A DNA stretch of 64,000 nt from Thuidium tamariscinum (lineage: Eukaryota > Streptophyta > Bryopsida > Hypnales > Thuidiaceae), in NCBI GenBank assembly GCA_947034885.2, contig OX344752.2, forward strand, positions 2,294,001 to 2,358,000, in the 5' to 3' direction. The notes under the pieces are model-generated. The model was not told where the DNA came from. It did not search any database and saw nothing but the letters and a program-made list of their open reading frames with translations. Of this stretch, positions 37,241 to 49,500 are shown piece after piece (positions within the stretch are counted from its first letter, which is position 1; the number at the start of each line of letters is the position of its first letter). The position numbers and the translations under genes are program-made.

Positions 37241-39100
37241 ATTTCTCCCCTACCACACTTAGCATTATTTATCCTCCGCTATACAACCTTCTTTGTCTGG
37301 TTTGTATCCCTCTCCATCTTTGTAGGGCCGTTCTACTACTATTTCTCGGCCCTATTAGCCCTCTCTATCTCTCTTCACTGTCTCTTTCAACATCCAGTAT
37401 CCCTCTTTCATCAACCCTTTTGCGTCTTCCTCTTATTATCCGTCCACGAGCTCAAGGTATTGCGATTGTATCCACAAGCCAAGTTTCAACCCCACTGCGA
37501 GTTTTACTTCCGTCGCAAGCTTAAGCCACGTCACAAGTTCAAATTCGAGTATAGACCTCATTGGCTACAACTCTATATGCACTTGCTAGGCTATTTTTAA
37601 GAAAGACAAAGGGTACTACATCAAATATTGCAGTTGGAATTAAAGCTACAGAAACAAATCTAGGACCTACCCGATAACGCATTTTTCAAATGAAGGCCCC
37701 AAAGTATACCAAAACAATGAGTAGTGAGGGCAGGAAGTACCTTCATGCCTATCATCACTCTGCCTATTTAGATTATTTTGATGCTTAAGCAAAAATTAAA
37801 TTGGTAGTTTATAAACCCTACTGACAAAAAAGTCTATGATGTTCTATTTTCAAACTATAAAAACAATATAGATGCTAGAAAAAAATGCAACAATTTCACT
37901 GAGAAGAAGATTGATGGTTTCGGGGCACTTTAATTTGTTATCAATGATTTATCTTCACAATTATGTTAGAAGATAGATGATGTTTACCTCTATTTTATAG
38001 ATCACAAATAGAATTACCAAAGAATATATAATGAGCATGTAATGAGAGAGAAAAAAATCATTGAAGATAGAGGAATCTTTAAAGATATGGGAGGACAAAA
38101 TGATGTTTTGGCCCTCACTACTATTGATATCAATGACATGGGAGAATATGACATCACTAATGCAACAGTAAATATCGTTGTAGATGAAGAACATGCTACC
38201 CTAGGACCATCAATCAACGTTTAAATTAAAGAAGAGACTAAGACAGAAACACCCTTGAAACAAAGCTTCACTTTTGTCAAGACTAAACTTATCTCCAATT
38301 GGTGTCCAAAATTACATGAAATTGATCAATACATCACATCACAGGTTTATAATTATATAGATGCATAAAAGTAATATAAGATTTTTGTAAGATCATAAAA
38401 TCTCCAAAATTTTGACAAGTGCTACCAATCCATCTATGTCTTCAAAATTTTAAGTATAATAAGAATAAGAGTTCAAAATAAAAATCCAAGTGTTTGAAAT
38501 TAAATTGTCTTATGTACTCCAAATTAAAAAAAGACGGATTTGAAAGCTCAACCTCTCTTGTGCCCATCCCAAAAATACAGCAACCCATTGTAATGTCAGT
38601 GAGGTTGCACGTGGTGTTTTCAGCTTAAGCCAATTGCTATCTATGTCACAAATCCAACAAATTCAAAAAAAATTGAAACAGGTCACAAGGAATTGCAAAT
38701 AAATAAAAGAGAAACAAAAATCCTAAACAATCCACAAAGTCAAAGACCTTTTTCATTCCCACTTCTCAATGGAAGCCCAATAGTTGCTCCAAAATAACAC
38801 AAAATATCCTCAAAGCTTAAGTTACAAATGAATCACGACAACTACAACTGAAGAGGTGGAAACAAGTGAACTTTAGAAGACTAATATACGATAGTCTGTG
38901 GGATGGAAGCCCACTATAAATTCAAATTGTAAAGGGAAAATACTCAAGTCAGGTATTGAATGGGATATTAATAACAACCCATTTCATAATTGTTTAAAGA
39001 ATTAAAGCAAGGGGTCACCCATAGTGGATGGAGGGGTTTCTAGTCCCATTCCAACCTTATTAATATATATCCTAAGACTCCATGATGTAACCTCCAATTA
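37241..39100. other. Unassigned DNA with a short open frame
   Basis: A 60-codon plus-strand frame at 38042-38224 (ending ...DEEHATLGPSINV) has fair coding composition and is followed, beyond a stop, by FVKTKLISNWCPKLHEIDQY. It could be a degraded transposon protein but matches no family I know. Confidence 0.25.
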
Positions 39101-42100
39101 AAAATAGGAGTATAAATAAAAAAATATGTTTTATTTGAGTTAGAGAGGTATGAGCGATTCTAAAACTTAACACACGGGTTCTAATGGCAATTTTAAGCAG
39201 TAAATTCTAGGGTGATCAAAATTAACGCCTTTCAAACAATGGACACTCAAATAATGTGATTTGTTCCTACAAAAGTCTAAAAAGTGTAAAAGTTAGTCTA
39301 GTTTATGGGTTAATGGTTAGCTAATCAAATGTCAAAGTTTATGAATTCTAATCAAAGTTCTATCTAAACCTATTTCTAAATCTTGTTTTAAGGTTTCTAA
39401 AATGATAAAGTGAGTGAAATTTAGAAATTCTTTTCAAAAGTTATGTAAGGATGAAAAACAACCCCTAAAATGCCCTTAGAACTTCATCTATTGTTTAAAA
39501 ATAGCAAATTAGGTTGAATTTAGTCCAAATTTTAGTCCTGGACTCCTGATGAATTTGAAGCTTAGGTTTAATTTTATTGTGAATTTTGAGCTATTTTTAG
39601 AAAATTTCATACAAATGAGTTCTAACTTCATCCATCAATATTTCACTCAAAAATGAATGATTTTTCAAATGGAAAATGGTTTTAGAATCCTATTTAGATT
39701 TTCTAAAAGATTCTTTAACGGAATAATTTTTAGGTCTTTTCCTCAAATTCTTAGTTAAAAGGTTGATTTATCTAATCAAATGATGAGTTTAATCTAAATT
39801 ACTATTTTTAGATGTTTCAAAGAGTTTAAGTGAAAATTAAGAAATCTTCTTTCCAACAAAGTAAAAAGGTAAAAATTCTAAATTCTAACAAAAATGTTAT
39901 CTATGGATGAAGTTTTGGTTTAAAGTTTAGCGAATAAAACTTCATCCATAAATTACTTGTGATCTAAACAAATGTTTTAAGTTCCTAATTATCTTAAAAC
40001 TTCTAAATCTATTCTAAAACTTCTAAATTCTACCAAGATTCTAAGATCCCTTTATTTTATATCTTTGGATGAAAATATTAATTTTTCATCCAAATGTCCA
40101 ATAAAGTTCATCCAACTTTTAAAGGTTCAAGTTTTAATGGTTTTCTAAAGAAAAATCTAATTTTTAGTTTTCTAAGGCTATTTCCTAATAAATTTTTAAA
40201 GTCTAAATCAAATCAATCAAATCAAATCTTTAAAGATACTATTCTTAATAGTTTTATCAATTCTCCTATTAGTTGAATGTTCAAATCAAATCAAATCAAT
40301 TCTTCAAAGATACTATTCCTAATTGTTTATTTGATTCCCTTCAATAGTTTAATGTTTAAATTAAATTAAATCAAATCTTCAAAGATAGTATTCATAATTG
40401 TATATTCAATTCCCTTCAATAGTTTAATGTTTAAATCAAATCAAATCAAATCTTCAAAAATACTATTCCTAATTGTTTATTCAATTTCTCCCAATAGTTT
40501 AATGTTTAATTGTTAGTTTTGTCTTCTTCTATTTGTTTTATTAAGCCTAATATGTCAACAAATGACAACTAGCCTAGTCTACTATTTCTAATAGAAACAA
40601 AATTAAATACTAAACAACAAACTATAAAATAAAATAAAATAAAACCAAATCAATTCGCATGGCCCTACCTAAATCAAATGCAAATATTCTCACTAAATTT
40701 ATCCCAATTTCCTTCTTTCAACACTCTAAATTCTCAAACTTCAAGTTCCCTTGTTCATTTGGTTGTTGAAATTTAATAGTCTGAGGTGAGAGACTTGCAA
40801 GTTTGAGGGCTTTAGATTCAATTAGGTGAGTGTTGATGGCATGTTTCAAAGCTTAAATCAAATGTAATCAAAGGTTAGTTATGGTTGTATACCTAAATGG
40901 CTTGGATTCAAATGAATTGAGTGGAATTTCGACAATGACTCCTTGTTTGTTGCTCTGATTTTGCTAGCTGCTCTCGTCTAGTCAATCACACCTCCAAACT
41001 GTCTCTCTTTTTTCACAAAGTTTGGATTTCTAATCACTTTGATTTTCTTATTCAATTTTCAACACAGTTAGGACTTCACTCATATCTTGAGACTTCAGTT
41101 TAGGAATTGAGACCTTAGTTTAGAAATTGAGACCTCAATTAACTTAGAATATGTACTAAGGAATATTTCTTATAAATTTTAAAAGTAGCAAAGTCAAAGC
41201 TTCGCCGTGTGGGGGTAACCCTAGGTTAGTAGTACAATTTCTTTAAAATTGAAGTTTTGTAGAGTCAAAGCTTTGTTGTACGGGGCAACCCCAGATTTTA
41301 ACAGATGATTTTAAAGAAATCAAAGAGTAAGAGAGCTATAACTTCGCCGTGCGAGGGTGATCCCAGGCATTAACGGTACCAAAAGACAAGATTAGTATTT
41401 TAAGGCTCTTAAATATTGAAAAAAGTATACATGACAGTGTTTAAACCGAACTTTGGTATTTAAAACTCAAATTCCATTATACAACAAAATTTGAGTTAAA
41501 TATTTAGTTTAACACGCTTTTGATAAGGTCAAGCCTCGCCGCCTTAAATGTATTAACACTAAATGCTGTTGCAAGTATCACAAAATGTTAGTTTTAAGCG
41601 ATTTTAAGCAATTAGAGATTTAGATGTCTATTCCTTCTAAACTCTATCAAAACAAAGATAATTGAGGCTTTAGCCTTTAACACAAAAGTAGAAAATAAGA
41701 ATCAATTGAAGGGGTCCTAAGCCTTGAAAGTTTAACAATAAAACTTGGACAAGATCTTTGCTCCAAGTAGTGCTCCGATCACGCTGATAGCACAAAACAA
41801 AGAAAAAGAGAACAAAGTGTCGGAATGAGGGCCATTGGTAACCTCGAGGGGGGCCCTTATATACATGTGACCGGGCCTCCCTGGTAAGTTGCCAATGAAA
41901 ACACTTTGTTACTTTTTCCCTAAATTACCCTAATATAATTTCAAAATAATACTTGTTTAATGGAGGAAATTTCTGGAAACACCCCTATTTAGCTAATAAA
42001 ATCTTGGCCAAATCAAATCCAAGATCTTAATCCAAGATATTTTGAAATTAACCCTAATCTACCTAGATATTTTGCAAATTAACCAAAAGTCATTTTGAAA

Positions 42101-43440
42101 ATTGTCTTTCTTTAACCCAAAGATGGATTTTTACGCAATAAAGAGATCTTGACCAAATCCAATCTTCAATTTTCCAAGATATATTTCCAAAATCACTTTT
42201 CATTAACTACAATTAACGATTAAAAAGTCAAACTAAGAGCTGACCCTCTCTATCTTTTAGGGAACAACCCAAAACAAAAATCCATCTATGCCATTGTCTT
42301 TAGAAGACCCCAATTAGCCTAGGAGACCCCTTGTCCCTCACTCCTAGGCCGTTTGTGCGCCCAATTCAGAATTACGGTAACTCCAATTAAAAGTTAAAAA
42401 TATAACTTTTAGCATTTTGTACCTTTTGATGAATCTGTCAGGCTAGGGTCATTAGGAATGTTTATGAGAGCAAGGAATGTCTCCTCATTTGCATCAATCG
42501 GACATCATTCGCTCTTGATACGTTGGTCAACTTGCTACCAAATTGTAAATTCTATTGTGATTCAATGTCGATGTCGATTCTGGTAGTTGAGAATATCGGA
42601 ATGTCTTCAAACTTGACTAGGCACTTATTAAGCACACAAAAACCTATCCTAATTTTTAGTTAGATTTTATCGCATCATACGTAATTTCTAAGAATTTACG
42701 AATATTTTTATGTGCGGTTGACTTTCCATGGAATCAACGTGGAATTCCGGAAAAATCTGAAATAAATTGGGTAACATCTAAGGAACTCCTAGATTCTTAG
42801 TGTAAGTTCCACGCGATCTTGCACTTGTCTATTTTTAGTAATTTGGAATTACTTTGTCCAATTGGACAATTTAATTCCTGATATCCAAGAATTTTGGACA
42901 ATTGTTTGATTCTTGTTCACTCCTGGCATGCTCCTATCCTTGGAACACCTTTTTGTAGTCTTCAATTGCCAATTCCTCCATCTTTTATATCTTGATATCT
43001 CCAATTCCAAAGTTATTTGTAAAAGTTTTACTTCTAAATCCAACTTTCATTAAAATTGAATTTAAGCCTTAGTAAACCTTCTAGACTTATAGTGGACTTT
43101 ATTGGCTTAGTCAGTATGCCATGTGTATCCTTAAAAGGTTGATTTTACATAGACAGATACTAGGACTGATTAACTTTCATTCTCTCATATTTCTCAGAAT
43201 TATCAAATATTCTCTCAAACTCACTTTTAAGACTTAAAATGATGGAAATTCGTAGAATTAGGAATTTTTCACCTTTTAAGATGGTTCTTCACCATTTTGG
43301 TAGAGACTACTACCTAAACTCTCCTAACACTCTTTTTAGGTGTTTTTCTTGTATATTTGAACTAGAATTCACAAAACATTCGTGAAAAATGGATCCAAAG
43401 TTTCAAGTGCCAATTAAAAGGTATGTAAAAAACAAGCCTT
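39101..43440 (-). repeat. H-family region: internal part and LTR-like block, minus orientation
   Basis: Bases 41170-43440 match 11100-13150 in reverse complement, including a TTATATA box at 41857-41863 and the CAAAGCTTCGCCGTGTG motif near 41196. Bases 39101-41170 look like associated internal DNA, with an 'acgcctttcaaacaatgga' variant of the family signature near 39225. A short repeated AAATCAAATCAAATCTTCAA tract lies at about 40200-40460. Confidence 0.45.
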
Positions 43441-44747
43441 ATAAAAATAATTGTATCAAGGAAGCTAAACTAATTTTATCCAAGTTGGAACTTGGGAGGG
43501 ATCTAAATATGAACCCAAAATTATATGAAGTAAAGTATTAATAATTAAATAATGAAATAATGAAATAATGAAAATAGATAAATAAGAGGATAAATAATAA
43601 AACAAGGAAAATGTTGCAAAAATGGAATCAAATTATATCTCAAGTGGTGGGATCTTAATCATATAAGAAAATAATGGCATATATGTAAAAGAGGTCTATT
43701 TGAGACTACTTCAAGTGGCAATATTTTTACAAATAGAGAAAAAATTCTAAAAAAACTCATAAATTGCCGAAGAAGAAGAAGAAAATTCTTGAAAGAGTAA
43801 GTGCATAAGAAAAGGTAGTCCTTTGACATCCAAAAAACACAAGAGAGTCTCTGATGTATCCAAAGTTGCATGTACAAATCTTTGATGGGGAGAACTTACA
43901 TCTTTTGACAAGAGAATTATGGTGCAAAAGCTTATGGGTATAGATTCATGATTGGATGTACAAAGAAAATTCATGAGTCATATCCAAAAATAAAAAATGT
44001 AAGGTCTATAGAAGATTCTTTAGTCATAGAAGATGTTGTGGAATGGGCCTTCAAAACCAAAAAAGTGATTTAACTGGTTTTCATTGGCACCAACGGGTTT
44101 GAGATTATTAGTTTGGAAGATTGGCATGTCATTTAGAAATGACAAATGTTTTACATTACATATCATTGTACCAAGACATTTCACTATTTCTCAAAAATAT
44201 TATGTCTCTTCATTTTTCAATTTAAAACTTCAAGTTCCACTGACAGTTTTTTGGTGTCATGTGTAAAATTGAACAATACTTTTCAAATTGACATCTCATA
44301 ATACAAAAAGCATTTTACGCATTTCATATTTTTTCCCTTCCAAAATAATATTTTTCAGTATATTCAAAAATTAAAATTGACTCTACAACTACATTCCACA
44401 TTTCTTGTTTATGTCATAAAGAAATTTATTTTAATCCTCTTCCTTTACGTCATCTACATATGAATTGAAGTTTATAATTAGTTCTGAAAAGGTCATAAGA
44501 GAGCAATGAAAATAACAAATTGAAAATTAATACTTTTGCAAAAGGATGGGAAAAAAGTTAAAGAATAAAACAATGTTTTATGTTTGAAAAAAAGTAAAAT
44601 ACATGGAGTGAAAATACTATAATAATATCTTATGCAATACAATCACATGAGACATTGTAGTATCTATGTTATATTATAGCTCAAAATGGATTGTTACAAA
44701 TACCTAGGTGTTGTGTCTTCTAATTCATAGGCCATTTGTATGTTACT

Positions 44748-45494
44748 TCATTCCAAATCTTGATGGCCTAAAGTAGGCAATAAAATGAATTTATATAGTA
44801 TTGGAGAGATTGGATGAACAACCAATTGCAAATGTAGTCTTACTGTCTTATTCACAAATGACATATTAAAAATAGGATGATGCAATGGATTATCATCGCT
44901 ATCACATAACATTTCAAAATGTTGTGAAGTGAAAAATACATTGGGGTGTATGTCGACTTTGTGTACAAAAAAAGATTTTCTAATCACCTTCAAAGGATGT
45001 ATTGAATTGGATTTCACAACCACAATATCCCCCAACTAATATAGCTGTCCTCTTAATACAATAGCTCAAAATGGATGTATCCAATTATTCAAATTGAAAA
45101 TATCTTCATTGAAAAAATCACTTGTAGTATAATGAGTTTGCAATGAATTAGCTATTCCAAGGTTCTCTATTGTAATTCTATTCTTCCATTTTGGATCAAT
45201 TAATATCCTTTTTTGTCTTATCATATCCTTGTATGTGCAATTTGAAGGTAAAACTGGAAAATGAATTTTCCACATGAGCAAAGCTTCTACTTGAGAAGAG
45301 ACCTTTACAATACAATGGTTAATTATGCCAATTTGGACATACCTCTCGATTTGTGATAGGATAATTAGACATTGATGATTCTTGTAAACTACTATGAAAG
45401 TATGAATTAGAAGTCTGTAATGCTCAATCTTCAGGAGTTCAGGGAATAATCCATCCATGTCTTGGTTAATTTGAGACATTATATTTGTGAACAA
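44748..45494 (-). other. Unidentified minus-strand coding remnants
   Basis: Two open frames in series, 45494-45066 (142 codons) and 45035-44748 (95 codons), have plausible protein composition, for example MWKIHFPVLPSNCTYKDMI and VDIHPNVFFTSQHFEMLCD. I recognise no domain. With the frames at 48060-48559 they could be parts of one older gene or transposon split by the LTR element. Bases 43441-44747 hold no recognisable feature. Confidence 0.3.
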
Positions 45495-45521
45495 AATTTA
45501 AATGCAATATAGTGCAAAACT

Positions 45522-45779
45522 TGTCATGGATAGACATACTTGGAACTAAACCTTTCATATCCTAAAGTTGTACTTGAGAATAGAAAGAAGTTATAACTAA
45601 ATTAAGAGCTATAGAAAGGAGGAATGAACATGTTGTGTCTAGTCTTGTTAACACATTTTTTGAACATCTTGTATTCTTGTTTCTATCACATGTTCCACTA
45701 CAATTTTCTTATAGCAATCTACTTAACAAATTATATTTAATAATCCAATTGCTTTAATTGTGTCCTTCAAAGTTTGACA
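45522..45779 (+). repeat. 5' LTR of the chromovirus
   Basis: It begins TGTCA and ends TGACA. A TATA-like CTATAGAAAGG sits at 45609-45619, about 25 bp before 45633, the start of the segment complementary to the primer-binding site. That would place the U3/R boundary near 45633 if the element self-primes. Confidence 0.9.
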
Positions 45780-45792
45780 AGACTAGACACAA
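45778..45792 (+). promoter_or_regulatory. Putative self-primer-binding site
   Basis: CAAGACTAGACACAA at the LTR/internal junction is the exact reverse complement of TTGTGTCTAGTCTTG at 45633-45647 inside the LTR (15 of 15). This is the arrangement known from Tf1/sushi-type elements, whose RNA 5' end folds back to prime reverse transcription. Confidence 0.7.
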
Positions 45793-46732
45793 TGTCGGAC
45801 GGAGCTAAGATTTTGGAAATTGAGGAAGTGTTACATAGACTAAGAATAGAAAATGAAGAACTTCATGATGCTATTAAACAATTAGAACATGCTCAACCAC
45901 CTTCAATGGAAACATCATTGAGGTCCAACTTCAAAGAGCCAAAGTTAAGTTTACGTGAGAAATTTAATGGCGATCGTTCAAGGTTTTGTGGATTTATCAG
46001 TCAAGTTAGGCTATTTATTCTCATGCAACCTCTGTGCTATCCAACTTCATCCTCACAAGTTGGTTTGATAGGCACCTTACTTAATGGAATGGCATTGGTA
46101 TGGTTCACCCCATTGTTGAAAAAATATTCTCCATTGTTAAATGATTTTGAAGGTTTCATGGAAGAATTCACAGCTTGTTTTGGGGAGGTTGACAAGAGAA
46201 AGATTGCGGATTCTAAAATTAGAAGTCTATATCAAGCATCCCGATCAGCGTCAATCTATGCTTCAAAATTTAGACAATTGTCTTGTGATGTGGATTGGGA
46301 GTCAGAGATGGCATTGATTCGACAATTTCAATGGGGTTTGAGAGAGGATGTCAAAGACCTATTGTTAACTTTACCTTATGCTATTACTTTATCAGAGGCT
46401 ATAACTCAAGCAGTTCGATGTGACAATTGCTTATTTTTACGCAAACAAGAAAGAAAGACTAACAACATGTTTAATCTGCAACTGATAGCATCTGTAGGAC
46501 CAATATGCTCATGAACTTCAAGTAATGATGTACCATTAGATGACCCTATACAAGTGGATGTCACAAGATTCAAGCCACTTACACTAGAAGAAAAAGACCA
46601 CAAATGGAAGGAAGGACTATGTTTGTATTGTGGGGAGCCAGGACATAAGGCTTCAAATTGTTTTAAGAAATCAACCAAACAACGCATTCAAGGAGCTAAG
46701 TTTAATATGCTAGGAGATTCAAAAAATGCATA
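45792..46732 (+). pseudogene. gag: gag gene of the chromovirus, one internal stop
   Basis: The ATG at 45792 follows the primer site directly. A coiled-coil-prone N-terminus (LEIEEVLHRLRIENEELHDA) precedes a Ty3/gypsy Gag capsid-like region (FCGFISQVRLF, GMALVWFTPLL, FGEVDKRKIADSKI). The frame meets a TGA at 46512-46514 and then continues in the same frame to a CCHC zinc knuckle, CLYCGEPGHKASNC, near 46622-46663, ending at TAA 46730-46732. A single C-to-T change could account for the TGA. Confidence 0.85.
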
Positions 46733-46849
46733 AGTTCAATCTCAGTAGGGACCTTACGAGTTACAATTAAACACTCTTCATGTTATGCAACAAGGTCCTT
46801 TGGTAACCTCTAATCGTGTACAATGTTTCTTATTGCCTATAAATTTTTT

Positions 46850-47795
46850 TTTAAATGGCATGGAGATTTACCGATATCATGGTCAACTTGAAGATATAGT
46901 CTCTAATCGGGGACCCTAATTTATTTCTAAGTTTTGGAAAGGATTTTTTGAAATTTTAGGTGTAAAAGTTAATCTCTCCTCAGGATATCACCCTAAATCC
47001 GATGGTCAAACAGAAAGAGTTAATCAAACTCTAGAGCAGTACCTTTGTTGTTCAATCAATTATCAACAAGACAATTGGGTTGACCTTCTCCCTTTAGCTG
47101 AGTTTGCATATAATAAAACTTTATAGTCTTCAACTAAACAAACTCCATTTTTTTCAAATTATGGATGTCATCCTCGAGCAGACCCTTTTCAAGTTAAAAT
47201 AATTGGAAATCCGGATGTTGAGCATCTTGTTCAACATATGTCATTGATTCATGAAGAACTTATTTTTTAACTTCATCAAGCACAAGATAGGCACAAAGAA
47301 TATACAGATGTTCGCCAAAAACTACAACCAAATTTCAAGGTAGGAGATTATGTGTGGTTGTTGCGTAGAAATATTCAAACTACACGGCCATCTACAAAAC
47401 TTGAGTATAAAAAATTAGGGCCTTTTCAAATAACTTGTCAAGTAAATCCTGTAGCTTTTCGTCTGGCACTTCCAACTTCTATGAAAATTCATCCTGTCTT
47501 TCATGTCTCTTTATTGGAGCGTTATTATTTATCTACAATTCTAGGAAGAACTTTACCGCCACCTCCCCCTATAGAAATCAAAAATGAACTTGAATATGAA
47601 GTTGAATAAGTACTAGATTCCCGATGGAAGAGGAGGCAATTGGAGTACTTCGTACATTGGAAAGGTTATGACATCAGTGAATGAACATGGGAGCCAGCAA
47701 CAAATCTTCACAATGCACCTAAAAAAGTTGCAATATTTCATTAGAAGTATCCTCACAAGCCAAAAATCACTCCTCGTAGAACTCGTTGCTAGAAA
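46850..47795 (+). pseudogene. Integrase C-terminal part with chromodomain, multiple stops
   Basis: The frame starts inside the integrase core: IVSNRGP (the catalytic Asp of the usual SDRG is Asn), then a stop, then GYHPKSDGQTERVNQTLE with the catalytic Glu, LPLAEFAYN, then the C-terminal region KVGDYVWLLRRN and GPFQI...HPVFHVSLL. A chromodomain follows (WKRRQLEYFVHWKGYD, then TWEP). At least six in-frame stops interrupt it. The polypurine tract AGAAAGGGAGGTGA lies just before the 3' LTR. Confidence 0.85.
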
Positions 47796-47804
47796 GGGAG
47801 GTGA

Positions 47805-48054
47805 TGTCATGGATAGACATATTTGGAACTAAACCTTTCATATCCTAAAGTTGTACTTGAGAATAGAAAGAAGTTATAACTAAATTAAGAGCTATAGAAA
47901 GGAGGAATGAACATGTTGTGTCTAGTCTTGTTAACACATTTTTTGAACATCTTGTATTCTTGTTTCTATCACATGTTCCACTACAATTTTCTTATAGCAA
48001 TCTACTTAACAAATTATATTTAATATTCCAATTGCTTTAATTGTGTCCTTGACA
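47805..48054 (+). repeat. 3' LTR of the chromovirus
   Basis: 250 bp, differing from the 5' LTR by two substitutions and the absence of CAAAGTTT near its end. Followed by the AAACT duplication. Confidence 0.9.
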
Positions 48055-48059
48055 AAACT

Positions 48060-48559
48060 TACATCATAATTACGAGTATTGGTTTGTATTTTTGCTTGTT
48101 TGCATATAAAAACTAACCTCTCATTCAAACTTAAACTACCAATAAACATCTTGAGGACCATGTTGTAGTATGTTGCCCATTAAATGTCCAGCACCTACTA
48201 CATGCTCCAAAACTCATTGTCTTTCTCCTCCATGCTCAATACAAAGTTTTCTCCAAACCTTGAATAAATCTCATGCTATGTTGATGTCATTCATTGACCA
48301 TCCGTATGTACTATGTACAACTGTAAGAATAATATAGTCTTCCAATATTTACCAAAACTAATCCAATATGAATTAGTTTGGATCCAAAATTGACTTTAAT
48401 GTGAGCCATGGTGTAATGAAGACACCACATTATATATAATTGATATTCTTCTATCTTAAAGAATTTAAGACAAGATGTAGGTACTTGACGCCATCTTCTT
48501 GCCGTAGTCTTTGAACGAGATGTATGAACTATTGACAATGCCTCTTCTATTTGTGCCAT
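48060..48559 (-). other. Unidentified coding remnant upstream of the LTR insertion
   Basis: Minus-strand frames read MAQIEEALSIVHTSRSKTTA (from 48559), then, shifted, LEHVVGAGHLMGNILQHGPQ and LNERLVFICKQAKIQTNTRN, running up to the LTR insertion point. Composition is protein-like but frames change, so it is probably a decayed gene. No family recognised. Confidence 0.25.
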
Positions 48560-48763
48560 TTCACTAGCTGTTTTGCTATATGTATTGACAAACTCTTCAA
48601 CATATTTTTAAATATATTTAAAGATATACAATGCATACCATCGAATACAGGGTTGCTATTTTATGAGCTTGTGAGCTTGCAAGCCTACACAGTTTTTTGA
48701 AGATTCCATCTAAAACTTTTGGCTGAATTTGATTAACTTTGGTAAATTTTAGTGCCTATTACC

Positions 48764-49497
48764 GGGTGATTGCAAGAAAGACCGGTACTATTTTGCATCA
48801 CACTTTGAATGACGGAGTTGTTATTGATTATAACTTTTAAAGTATAAACCATATTAACTTGAAATTTTGACTAAAGATTTCTGACATGACAACAATCAAA
48901 TTCCTTATTTTTCAGAAATTTTCAAAAATCATTTTATAATTAAATTTCAATTAAGCTAATTTGTCACACTTTGTGGTTTAGGGGTTTTTAGTACTGGGGA
49001 GCATCCAAAATTAATGATCTAAAGCTGAAATTTCTGTGGCCTATTCCCATACTAGGTAGGCATGTTTCTACCAAAGGAAATCTTAAAAATCATTATTCTC
49101 TTTCCTCTACATATGCGCGAACAGGCCTCCCTTGCGCGCATACTTTTGAACATTTAAGATGGTTTTGAAATCATTCTTTTAGTGAAATCTCTTCATCATA
49201 AAGTTCTCCCTAATTACCAATTTTTAGTTTTTAAAAAAAATTCTTTTTCCTATTTTTTACAAATTAAAATGTCAAATTACCTATTTTCATGAAAATTTGC
49301 ACTTTTCTAGTTCTCCTACTTAGAGAATTTTCCTACACTTTTCCTTCCTAGGGTACCTTCTTCTTAGAGGTATATACCTAAAACATATTTTTTATATTTT
49401 TTAAAAATTGTTTTTCTAATTATACAGTACTCCTGAAAATTTCAGCAGTACTATGGAAAACGCTACATAAATCGGTCGGTCTTTCTTGCAATGACCC
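48764..49497 (+). mobile_element. E-family element, complete reference copy
   Basis: 734 bp, starting GGGTGATTGCAAGAAAGACC and ending GGTCTTTCTTGCAATGACCC, flanked by TACC on both sides (48760-48763, 49498-49501). It matches the copies at 7016-8447, 7182-7910 and 26600-27224 along its length. It is AT-rich and without a long open frame. Confidence 0.85.
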
Positions 49498-49500
49498 TAC

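Larger units (their letters stand above)
45522..48054 (+). mobile_element. Non-autonomous Ty3/gypsy chromovirus, self-priming type
   Basis: A complete 2,533-bp insertion with LTRs 45522-45779 and 47805-48054, target duplication AAACT (45517-45521, 48055-48059), gag, zinc knuckle, a C-terminal integrase part and chromodomain. Protease, reverse transcriptase, RNase H and the integrase N-terminal half are absent between about 46735 and 46850. The LTRs differ by two substitutions and one 8-bp indel, so the insertion is recent. Mobilisation must have been in trans. The sequence just after the 5' LTR pairs with the LTR itself rather than showing a typical plant tRNA-Met site. Confidence 0.9.
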
